This document shows, one piece after another, positions 25,241-32,278 of a stretch of DNA of 46,178 nt. The position numbers were made by a program, and so were the translations under genes. Source of the DNA: CAXDOZ01 sp963991145 (lineage in GTDB: Bacteria; Bacteroidota; Bacteroidia; Chitinophagales; JABDMM01). A model generated the notes under the pieces. It worked only from the letters and a program-made list of their open reading frames with translations. It was not told the origin of the DNA and did no database searches. The stretch lies in the NCBI GenBank assembly GCA_963991145.1, contig CAXDOZ010000007.1, positions 1-46,178 of the forward strand, written 5' to 3'. The number at the start of each line of letters is the position of its first letter. The stretch's first letter is position 1.

Positions 25241-26009
25241 AGACATAGATATCAATGTCGTGATCGACATTGCAAGAAAGGCAGGACAAGAGATCCTTGA
25301 AGTATACAAAGAGGACTTTGAAGTTTATGAGAAGCAGGATGAAAGTCCTTTAACAGAAGCTGATAAACGCGCAAACCAGGTAATTCTAGACGGATTGCTT
25401 GAGAACTACCCAGACATCCCATTTATCTCAGAGGAGGTGAAAGAGAAACCATATCCCGAGAGATCACAATGGGAAAGCTTTTGGTTGATCGATCCTCTTG
25501 ATGGGACAAAAGAGTTCATCAAAAAGAATGATGAATTTACTGTGAACATAGCCTTGATTGAGAATGGCGTATCAGTACTCGGGGTGGTTTATGTACCAGT
25601 TTGGGATAAGGTTTATTATGCCCAGCAAGGCGAAGGCACATTCTCAATAGAAGGAAATGGAGAACCTGTTAGGTTGAATAACTCTGAGCATTACAGCGAT
25701 AAAGACTCGGTAGTTGTTGTAGCTAGCCGTTCTCATTTATCTCAGGAAGTAGTTGATTTCGTAGACGATCTTAAGAGCAAGGGTAAAGAAGTTGAATTCC
25801 TAAGTGCAGGTTCTAGTTTGAAATTTTGCCTGGTTGCTGAAGGGAAGGCTGATGTTTATCCAAGATTTGGACCTACTATGGAATGGGATACGGGAGCTGC
25901 ACACTGTGTAGTTTCAGAAGCGGGAAAGAGTGTTAATCGAGCGGATAACCACGAACCATTGCTTTACAACAAAGAAAATTTATTAAACCCCTGGTTCATT
26001 GTGGAATAA
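25233..26009 (+). CDS. cysQ: 3'(2'),5'-bisphosphate nucleotidase
   Basis: CysQ hydrolyses 3'-phosphoadenosine 5'-phosphate (PAP), the by-product of sulfate transfer from PAPS. The 258-residue protein belongs to the inositol monophosphatase fold: EADKRAN, the metal site ISEEVKE, DPLDGTKEFI and the late WDTGAAH are all present. It overlaps rmlD by 8 bases at the end of the sugar run. In polysaccharide loci such placement can point to sulfated sugars, but PAP removal is also general housekeeping. Confidence 0.9.
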   Translation: MNRDIDINVVIDIARKAGQEILEVYKEDFEVYEKQDESPLTEADKRANQVILDGLLENYPDIPFISEEVKEKPYPERSQWESFWLIDPLDGTKEFIKKNDEFTVNIALIENGVSVLGVVYVPVWDKVYYAQQGEGTFSIEGNGEPVRLNNSEHYSDKDSVVVVASRSHLSQEVVDFVDDLKSKGKEVEFLSAGSSLKFCLVAEGKADVYPRFGPTMEWDTGAAHCVVSEAGKSVNRADNHEPLLYNKENLLNPWFIVE

Positions 26010-26085
26010 TAGGGGATAGCGCATCATTAGCTTTTATCAACCCATTAGATAAATTCCTTATTTTACTTAAAAATTTACCCTAGCT

Positions 26086-26787
26086 ATGAATAGAATATCC
26101 TATTTCCTTTTCCTTCTGTTTAGTTTCTTTCTTTTCCAGGCCTGTGATAGTGGAACCGGAGAGGAAGGCGAAGGCGATTCAGAAGAAGTTTCGGTTACCG
26201 CCGAAGAATTACTTGATATGGTTATCGAGTGTACTGATGAAAATGATTCAGACGACATTGAAGAATGTATTAAGGGCATTGCCGATGAATACGGTGAAGC
26301 CATAGCTGCTGATGATGATCTTCAGGAAGACTTTTATGATCTACTTGTTGAATTCTACGTCGAATACGAATGCGATTGTTATGATGAGTACGATGTTGAC
26401 GACATAACAGATTGTATTGATGAAATGTGGGAGTGGGACTACACAATCGTAGATGCTCTTGCTTACGAAGACTTTATTGATGAAGATGATTTCTGGGATG
26501 ACTACTACGATGATCTTTACGACGAGTGTGAAGATGAAAAGTATGAGTATGAGGATATCTACTACGGTAGCTATGAAGATGAGTGGGATGATGTAGAATA
26601 TGCAGCAGAAGAACTTTGCTGGTGCATGGAAGACTACATTGATGGTTACCTTACTTCAGATGAGCTAGACGATTGCTTGTTAGACGTAGAAGACTGGTAT
26701 GGTGAGGATATCGTAAACGAAGCATATGAGTGGTGGTATGTTGAAGATTACTGCCCTGATGCTTACGAATATGTAATGGGAGAATAG
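26086..26787 (+). CDS. Extremely acidic cysteine-patterned lipoprotein, copy 1
   Basis: I do not recognise a family. The 233-residue precursor has a signal peptide with lipobox LFQAC (Cys20). By hand count 87 of the roughly 214 mature residues are Asp or Glu (about 41 percent) and only two are Lys, with none Arg, so the net charge is near -85. Tyr and Trp are abundant. Besides Cys20 there are ten cysteines: 49, 61, 96, 98, 110, 148, 178, 180, 197 and 223. Three internal units can be seen (see findings). The acidic residues after Cys20 suit surface export in Bacteroidota. Its paralogue is 135 bases downstream. Roles such as cation binding or a surface coat are guesses. Confidence 0.85.
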   Translation: MNRISYFLFLLFSFFLFQACDSGTGEEGEGDSEEVSVTAEELLDMVIECTDENDSDDIEECIKGIADEYGEAIAADDDLQEDFYDLLVEFYVEYECDCYDEYDVDDITDCIDEMWEWDYTIVDALAYEDFIDEDDFWDDYYDDLYDECEDEKYEYEDIYYGSYEDEWDDVEYAAEELCWCMEDYIDGYLTSDELDDCLLDVEDWYGEDIVNEAYEWWYVEDYCPDAYEYVMGE

Positions 26788-26855
26788 TTTTCAAATCAGT
26801 CAAATTCGAAATTCACATATTGACCGACTGAAATTCCCGATTTAGACCTTTAGAG

Positions 26856-26886
26856 TTTGAATCAACTGAATTAAACAACCAATTTG
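26856..26886 (+). promoter_or_regulatory. Candidate promoter of acidic lipoprotein copy 2
   Basis: TTTG at 26856-26859 and a -7-like CCAATTTG at 26879-26886 are separated by 19 bases, the usual Bacteroidota spacing. The TTTG half of the -7 element is intact but its TA is replaced by CC, so the match is partial. A start near 26891 would leave a leader of about 30 bases. The rest of the 135-base gap shows no hairpin terminator for copy 1. Confidence 0.28.
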
Positions 26887-26922
26887 GGAGTCGTTCAAAT
26901 ACCCTAAACAAAACTTACAGTC

Positions 26923-27609
26923 ATGAACAAAAAACTATTATTTCTTCTATTAGCTGCATTCTCAATGCCATTTGTTGCTTGTAACTCTACAAGTGAGGAT
27001 GGTGAAGGAGAAGGCGACGGCGAAGCTTCAGGTGAGGTTACCGCTGAATCTCTAGTTGCTGCTTGTTGGGAATGTACCGACGAGAATGATAGCGACGACA
27101 TCGAATCTTGTATTAAAGACTTTGCTGATACCCACGGCGAAGCAATCATGGGTGATGATGACCTTGCGGATGGATTCCACGACGGTCTTGTTGCTGCTTA
27201 CGTAAGCTTTGAGTGCGACTGTTACGCTCTTGGAGATTACAACTCTATCGAATCTTGTATTGAAGATGAGATGTGGAACTGGGATTACACTCTAGTTGAC
27301 GCTCTTGAGTACGAAGAGCTAGTAGACGGAGATGATTTCTGGGATGACTATTACGATGAGCTTGATGCTGCTTGTGAAGATGATCAGCAGGCTTACAACG
27401 ATCAGTCTGATATGTACTTCGCAGCAGATGAGATCTGCTGGTGTCTTGAAGACTACATGGATGACTACTATGACGCTGCTGAAACTGAAGAATGTCTTCT
27501 TGATGCAGTTGATTGGTACGGACAAGACGTTATCGACATGGTTTATGACATGGGTCTTGTTGACGAAGAGTGTCCAGATGCAGTTGAGTACTACAACTCT
27601 GGATTCTAA
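26923..27609 (+). CDS. Extremely acidic cysteine-patterned lipoprotein, copy 2
   Basis: This 228-residue protein is a clear tandem paralogue of the preceding gene and is also of unknown family. Its signal peptide ends at lipobox PFVAC (Cys20). About 68 of 209 mature residues are Asp or Glu, with one Lys. All ten non-lipid cysteines of copy 1 have counterparts (51, 63, 98, 100, 112, 151, 172, 174, 191, 217), and Cys48 is extra. Shared stretches include ECTDENDSDDIE, DDFWDDYYD and the C-terminal CPDA motif. Codon choice is more biased than in copy 1 (about 13 of 16 Tyr codons are TAC), which hints at strong expression. A strong terminator follows. Confidence 0.86.
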   Translation: MNKKLLFLLLAAFSMPFVACNSTSEDGEGEGDGEASGEVTAESLVAACWECTDENDSDDIESCIKDFADTHGEAIMGDDDLADGFHDGLVAAYVSFECDCYALGDYNSIESCIEDEMWNWDYTLVDALEYEELVDGDDFWDDYYDELDAACEDDQQAYNDQSDMYFAADEICWCLEDYMDDYYDAAETEECLLDAVDWYGQDVIDMVYDMGLVDEECPDAVEYYNSGF

Positions 27610-27629
27610 GCAATTAGAGCAAATTTTTG

Positions 27630-27656
27630 AAGGCCGCCTCGTGCGGCCTTTTTTTT
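27630..27656 (+). terminator. Intrinsic terminator after acidic lipoprotein copy 2
   Basis: A perfect 8-bp GC-rich stem (AAGGCCGC at 27630-27637 with 27643-27650) has a 5-base loop and is followed by a run of T to 27656. It lies 20 bases after the stop of copy 2 and separates that gene from the ribosomal protein genes. Confidence 0.92.
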
Positions 27657-27679
27657 ATACATTAACCAGGAATCATTTC

Positions 27680-27710
27680 TTGGTTTTTTTATGCATTCTT
27701 CTCATCTTTG
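27680..27710 (+). promoter_or_regulatory. Candidate promoter of the rpmB operon
   Basis: TTG at 27680-27682 and CATCTTTG at 27703-27710 are spaced by 20 bases, which agrees with the Bacteroidota -33/-7 pattern, with C for T at the first -7 position. Transcription would start near 27715 and leave a leader of about 17 bases before rpmB. It lies between the upstream terminator and rpmB, where a promoter is required. Confidence 0.55.
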
Positions 27711-27731
27711 CACTTCGAAAATTACAGAGGC

Positions 27732-27974
27732 ATGTCAAAGATTTGTGACTTAACAGGAAAGAGACCAATTGTGGGGAACCATGTTTCCCACTCAAATCAT
27801 AAAACTAAGCGTCGTTTTTATCCGAATCTTCAGAAAAAACGATTCTTTGTACCTGAGCTAGATCAGTGGATCGAGCTGAAGGTATCCACTTCTGCTATTC
27901 GTACAATCAATAAAAAAGGTATCTACAACTACCTTAAGGAATTGGAGAAGAAGGGCCACATTCAATTGGGATAA
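27732..27974 (+). CDS. rpmB: 50S ribosomal protein L28
   Basis: An 80-residue basic protein of the large ribosomal subunit. The N-terminus MSKICDLTGKRPIVGNHV, then SHSNHKTKRRFYPNLQ and the internal STSAIRTINKKG, are typical of bL28. The ATG at 27732 gives the standard family N-terminus; reading further upstream would add non-conserved residues. It heads the order rpmB-rpmG-bL38 that is conserved in Bacteroidota. Confidence 0.97.
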   Translation: MSKICDLTGKRPIVGNHVSHSNHKTKRRFYPNLQKKRFFVPELDQWIELKVSTSAIRTINKKGIYNYLKELEKKGHIQLG

Positions 27975-27992
27975 TAGAAAATTTAGAAGGTC

Positions 27993-28175
27993 ATGGCTAA
28001 GAAAGGAAACAGAATCCAGGTTATTCTTGAGTGCACAGAGCACAAAGAGAGTGGTATGCCTGGAACATCGAGATACATTACTACAAAGAATAGAAAAAAC
28101 ACTCCTGATAGAATCGAACTAAAGAAGTTCAACCCTATCTTAAAGCGTGTAACTGTACATAAAGAAATCAAGTAA
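27993..28175 (+). CDS. rpmG: 50S ribosomal protein L33
   Basis: A 60-residue basic protein of the large ribosomal subunit. MAKKGNRIQVILECTEH and SRYITTKNRKNTPDRIEL are bL33 signatures. Only one cysteine is present, so it is the zinc-independent (C-minus) form. It starts 18 bases after rpmB and ends 2 bases before the next small gene. Confidence 0.97.
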   Translation: MAKKGNRIQVILECTEHKESGMPGTSRYITTKNRKNTPDRIELKKFNPILKRVTVHKEIK

Positions 28176-28177
28176 TC

Positions 28178-28351
28178 ATGGCTAAAGTAAGTAAGAACGC
28201 ACGTACGGATCGTGGAGCTGATGCAGGCTCTAAAGACATGGTGAAGGTTATCAAGGCTTTCAAATCAAAGAAGTCTGGTGCTTATACCTTTAAGGAGAAA
28301 ATCCTTCACAAAGACAACGTAAAGGAATACCTCGATAACGAGGAAGCCTAA
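28178..28351 (+). CDS. DUF4295 family protein, probable ribosomal protein bL38
   Basis: A 57-residue, lysine-rich protein found only in Bacteroidota. The core VKVIKAFKSKKSGAYTFKEK (about residues 22-41) matches DUF4295 proteins, which are nearly always encoded directly after rpmG. I believe this family corresponds to bL38, the extra large-subunit protein seen in the Flavobacterium johnsoniae ribosome structure, but I recall this from memory. This member has a longer N-terminal part (NARTDRGADAGS) and an acidic C-terminal end (DNEEA). An intrinsic terminator follows. Confidence 0.83.
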   Translation: MAKVSKNARTDRGADAGSKDMVKVIKAFKSKKSGAYTFKEKILHKDNVKEYLDNEEA

Positions 28352-28370
28352 ACGAAATGACATTATCTTA

Positions 28371-28395
28371 AAAGCCTCTATCGGAGGCTTTTTTT
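28371..28395 (+). terminator. Intrinsic terminator before ftsY
   Basis: The 8-bp stem AAAGCCTC (28371-28378) pairs perfectly with 28384-28391 across a 5-base loop and runs into a T tract ending at 28395. It is 19 bases after the stop of the DUF4295 gene and ends only 10 bases before the ftsY start codon. Confidence 0.9.
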
Positions 28396-28405
28396 ATTTC
28401 TACCT

Positions 28406-29368
28406 ATGAGTTTATTCAAGCGTTTTTTTAATAAAGAGAAGAAGGAAGACCTTGATAAGGGTTTGGAAAAAACCCAGGAAGGCTTCTTTACTAAGATCTC
28501 TAAGGCTGTAGCAGGCAAAAGCAAAGTAGATGAGTTTGTTCTCGATGACATTGAGGAGGCACTTATCTCAGCTGATGTTGGATTAGATACCACAGTTAAG
28601 ATCATTGAAAGACTGGAAGAGCGAGTTGCAAGGGACAAGTTTCTTAACAGCTCCGAGCTTAACAGCATCCTTAAAGATGAGATCTCTGAGCTTCTCGAAG
28701 AGAATAACTCATATGACCTGGTTGATTTCGATCTTAACTCCACAAATAAACCGCATGTCATCATGGTGGTTGGAGTAAATGGAGTAGGGAAAACCACTAC
28801 CATTGGAAAACTCGCCAACCAATTCAAGCTTCAGGGAAAGAATGTAATGCTGGGAGCAGGAGATACTTTCCGTGCTGCGGCAATCGAGCAATTGGAAGTT
28901 TGGGCAGAAAGAGCAAATGTAGAGATCGTAAAAAAATCAGCCGGGTCTGACCCGGCTTCAGTAGCCTTTGATACCCTGCAATCTGCAAAGAGCAAAGGTG
29001 CAGATGTTGTTCTCATCGACACAGCAGGCCGATTGCATAACAAGGTTAACCTAATGAATGAGTTAAGCAAGGTTAGAAATGTAATGGATCGTGTTGTCTC
29101 AGGCGCTCCGCATGAAGTACTATTGGTGCTCGATGCTTCCACTGGGCAAAATGCAATTGAGCAGGCGAAGCACTTTATCAAAGCCACTGAGGTTTCAGCT
29201 ATTGCTTTAACCAAACTCGACGGCACAGCTAAAGGCGGTGTCGTATTGGGAATTGCTGATCAGTTCAAAATTCCTATCAAGTATATCGGTGTTGGCGAGC
29301 AAATGGATCAACTTCAACCATTTAACAGATCAGAATTCATCGATTCACTCTTTAAAGGTGTCGCTTAA
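28406..29368 (+). CDS. ftsY: Signal recognition particle receptor FtsY
   Basis: FtsY is the SRP-receptor GTPase that docks ribosome-SRP complexes at the inner membrane. The 320-residue form is compact: a helical N domain follows a short lysine-rich start, and the long acidic A domain of enterobacteria is absent. The G domain has GVNGVGKTTT (P-loop), DTFRAAA, DTAGRLHNK and TKLDGTAKGG in the correct order. The stop overlaps the rimO start by one base (TAATG), so the two are translationally coupled. A terminator ends 10 bases upstream and no clear promoter lies between. Confidence 0.96.
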   Translation: MSLFKRFFNKEKKEDLDKGLEKTQEGFFTKISKAVAGKSKVDEFVLDDIEEALISADVGLDTTVKIIERLEERVARDKFLNSSELNSILKDEISELLEENNSYDLVDFDLNSTNKPHVIMVVGVNGVGKTTTIGKLANQFKLQGKNVMLGAGDTFRAAAIEQLEVWAERANVEIVKKSAGSDPASVAFDTLQSAKSKGADVVLIDTAGRLHNKVNLMNELSKVRNVMDRVVSGAPHEVLLVLDASTGQNAIEQAKHFIKATEVSAIALTKLDGTAKGGVVLGIADQFKIPIKYIGVGEQMDQLQPFNRSEFIDSLFKGVA

Positions 29369-30681
29369 TGAAGGCAGGTAAAGCAAAACCGGATAAAGTC
29401 AATGTAGTAACTCTAGGTTGCTCAAAAAATCTGGTAGACTCGGAGAGGATGATGACTCAACTGAATGCTAATGGTATTCAAACAAAGCACGAGTCGGAGG
29501 ATGAAGACTTTAACGTGGTGATCATTAACACCTGCGGATTTATTGATGCGGCCAAAGAAGAATCAGTAAACACAATAGTTCAGTTTGCAGAAGCAAAGAA
29601 CGAAGGCCTGATCGAAAAGCTTTACGTTACAGGCTGTTTGTCGCAACGTTACAAGGATGACCTTGAAAAGGAGATCCCAGAAGTGGATGCATACTTCGGA
29701 ACCCTTGAATTGCCTGGACTTCTGGAACGATTCAATGCAGATTATAAGCACGATCTGATCGGGGATAGGAAAGGAATCACTCCACCTCATTATGCATATT
29801 TAAAGATTTCAGAAGGCTGTAACCGTACTTGCGGTTTCTGCGCCATTCCTTTAATGAGAGGTAAGCATGTCAGCCGTCCAATGGAAGAATTGGTGAACGA
29901 AGCCAAGGTGATGGCTCGTCAGGGAGTTAAAGAGATAATGCTGATCGCTCAGGAGCTTACTTTCTACGGCCTCGATATTTATAAGAAGCGTACACTGCCT
30001 GAATTGCTTAGAAGACTCTCAGATGTAGAAGGAATCGAATGGATCCGATTGCACTATGCTTACCCTTCGCAGTTTCCACTCGATATCATTGATGTTATGG
30101 CAGAGCGCGATAACATCTGCAATTATCTGGATATCCCATTACAACACGCAAGTGATAGGGTTTTGAAGGCGATGAGAAGGAATATCAATCGCTCTGAAAC
30201 AGAGATCCTTCTAGATGAGATCAGGAGTAGAAATCCTGAAATCTCCATCCGGACAACAATGCTTGTAGGTTACCCCGGAGAAACAGAAGAGGATGTTGCC
30301 GAATTGATTGACTTCGTTGAAAAACAGAGATTTAACCGCTTAGGAGTATTCACTTATTCTCATGAAGAGAACACCAAAGGCTACGCTCTCGAAGATTCTC
30401 TAACAGAAGAGCAAAAGCAACGCAGGGCAAACTCAGTCATGGAGGTTCAGGAGAATATCTCCTATGAATTGAACCAGAATCGTGTCGGCGAGTTAATGAA
30501 GGTGATGATCGATCGCCTCGAAGGTGAATACTTCATCGGACGAACAGAATTCGATTCCCCGGAAGTAGATAATGAGGTACTGATTCATGCCAAGGATCAA
30601 TATGCTAGAATAGGAGACTTTGCGCCGGTTAGAATTGATGAAGCGCGTGAATTTGACTTATTCGGACATATAGAGATCTAA
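29368..30681 (+). CDS. rimO: Ribosomal protein S12 methylthiotransferase RimO
   Basis: RimO is a radical-SAM enzyme that adds a methylthio group to Asp of ribosomal protein S12. The 437-residue protein has the N-terminal iron-sulfur domain with cysteines in TLGCSKNLVDSERM and NTCGFIDAA and a third in VTGCLSQRY. The radical-SAM motif CNRTCGFC follows, and a TRAM-like C-terminal domain ends the protein. GCSKNLVDSE separates RimO from the related tRNA enzyme MiaB. It shares an operon with ftsY and ends 1 base before bshC. Confidence 0.95.
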   Translation: MKAGKAKPDKVNVVTLGCSKNLVDSERMMTQLNANGIQTKHESEDEDFNVVIINTCGFIDAAKEESVNTIVQFAEAKNEGLIEKLYVTGCLSQRYKDDLEKEIPEVDAYFGTLELPGLLERFNADYKHDLIGDRKGITPPHYAYLKISEGCNRTCGFCAIPLMRGKHVSRPMEELVNEAKVMARQGVKEIMLIAQELTFYGLDIYKKRTLPELLRRLSDVEGIEWIRLHYAYPSQFPLDIIDVMAERDNICNYLDIPLQHASDRVLKAMRRNINRSETEILLDEIRSRNPEISIRTTMLVGYPGETEEDVAELIDFVEKQRFNRLGVFTYSHEENTKGYALEDSLTEEQKQRRANSVMEVQENISYELNQNRVGELMKVMIDRLEGEYFIGRTEFDSPEVDNEVLIHAKDQYARIGDFAPVRIDEAREFDLFGHIEI

Positions 30682-30682
30682 T

Positions 30683-32278
30683 ATGCATCACGAGACGATA
30701 CCTTTCCGGGACACCGGCTTTTTCTCTCAACTCAATATTGATTACATCGATAGGAGCCCCAAGCTAGCTCCATTTTACACTTACAGCCCTGATCTTGATG
30801 GACTGAAGCAATCAATGGAAGATCTTTCAAAGTTGGAGATCGACAGAGAAACGCTCGTTTCAGAGCTTCGATCAGATTATTCCAGGAATGGTATCGATCG
30901 GGAACTCAGCTCAGCACTCATTGACAAATTCAAAGCTGAGTCAACATTTGCGGTAGTTACAGCTCATCAGCCCTGTCTATTTACTGGTCCGCTCTACTTC
31001 ATTATTAAGATTGCTGCCACCATCAACCTGGCAAGACGATTAGAGCTTGAATTCCCAGATAAGGACTTCATCCCTGTTTACTGGCTAGGAGGAGAGGATC
31101 ACGACTTTGAAGAGATCTCCATCGCTCATGTCTATAATAAGGATCTTAACTGGGTTAATGAAAAAGCATCTGGCCCGGTGGGCCGATTGCCAATTGAAGG
31201 CTTAAAGGAGTCCATTGAGCATCTATCTGAAATTCTGGGCTCAGATGAAAAAGCCCAATCCCTGATTTCGAAGATCTCAAATGCCTATCTCAATTCAAAT
31301 ACTTACGGAGAAGCAACTTTTAAGCTTGTAGATGAGATTTTCGGTGAAGAAGGATTGGTAATTGTCTCTGCAGATAATAAGGCTTTCAAGGCGAATTACT
31401 CAGATGTAATCCGTGAAGAGCTCTTTGGAACCGCATCTGGAGATCTTATCAAAGATCAGATGGAAGCCCTTGAGAATGAGTATCACAATCAGGCTTTTGC
31501 ACGTCAGGTCAATCTCTTTTACATGGAAGATGGCAGGAGAGAGCGGATTGAGCGAGATGGTGAAGACTTCTTATTGGTGGATTCTAAGACAAAGCTTAGC
31601 AGCTCAGAGATGGAAGATCTTATAGAGAATCGACCTGAGGTTTTTAGCCCAAATGTGATCCTTCGCCCTGCTTATCAGCAGCGCACATTGCCCGCTATTG
31701 CCTTTATTGGCGGTGGTTCAGAAATAGCTTACTGGATGCAGCTAAAACCGATCTTTCAAAAATTCAAGATCCACTTCCCGGCACTATTTCTTAGAAATTC
31801 AGCCCTCTTCATTGATGCAAACAGCGAAAAGAAGATGGCTCAAACCAATATCGATATCCCAGATCTTTTCACTGATACGGAGGCACTGAAGAAGGAATTC
31901 GTACAAAAAAACAGCGGAGATGAGGTTAATCTTGGTTTTGCAAAAGCTGAGATCAATAAGCTCTTCGGCTCTATTCAGGAGCAGGGAAAGAGCATTGACC
32001 CATCACTAAAAGGCTCCATTAGCGCTGAGCTTCAAAAAGCCATGAAATCCATAGGTGTACTTGAGGGAAAATTCATTAGAGCAGGGAAGAAGAAGCTGGA
32101 AGTTGATACGAATAAGATACAGGCTGTTAAAGACAAGCTATTCCCGAAAGGCAAGCTTCAAGAGCGTTACGACAACTTCATACCGATCTATCTCAGAACA
32201 AATGGTGAGATCATCCAGCATTTCATAAGTGCCTTAGATCCATTAGAACCAGGTCTTGTGGTATTTGTGGAGGATTAG
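30683..32278 (+). CDS. bshC: Bacillithiol synthase, cysteine-adding enzyme BshC
   Basis: BshC is thought to add cysteine to glucosaminyl-malate in the last step of bacillithiol synthesis. The 531 residues match the family length. VVTAHQPCLFTGPLYFIIKI is at about 92-111, followed by FIPVYWLGGEDHDFEEI, both strong family signatures, and a long C-terminal coiled region. It implies that the organism uses bacillithiol rather than glutathione as a thiol buffer; BshA and BshB are not in the window. Its stop overlaps the convergent lepB stop by 4 bases. Confidence 0.94.
   Translation: MHHETIPFRDTGFFSQLNIDYIDRSPKLAPFYTYSPDLDGLKQSMEDLSKLEIDRETLVSELRSDYSRNGIDRELSSALIDKFKAESTFAVVTAHQPCLFTGPLYFIIKIAATINLARRLELEFPDKDFIPVYWLGGEDHDFEEISIAHVYNKDLNWVNEKASGPVGRLPIEGLKESIEHLSEILGSDEKAQSLISKISNAYLNSNTYGEATFKLVDEIFGEEGLVIVSADNKAFKANYSDVIREELFGTASGDLIKDQMEALENEYHNQAFARQVNLFYMEDGRRERIERDGEDFLLVDSKTKLSSSEMEDLIENRPEVFSPNVILRPAYQQRTLPAIAFIGGGSEIAYWMQLKPIFQKFKIHFPALFLRNSALFIDANSEKKMAQTNIDIPDLFTDTEALKKEFVQKNSGDEVNLGFAKAEINKLFGSIQEQGKSIDPSLKGSISAELQKAMKSIGVLEGKFIRAGKKKLEVDTNKIQAVKDKLFPKGKLQERYDNFIPIYLRTNGEIIQHFISALDPLEPGLVVFVED

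Noticed and set aside
28378..28827. A 149-codon open frame on the minus strand inside ftsY, and similar long antisense frames elsewhere.
   Set aside because: They are Ser/Leu-rich shadows of strong coding sequence on the other strand, with no family motif and no start context.
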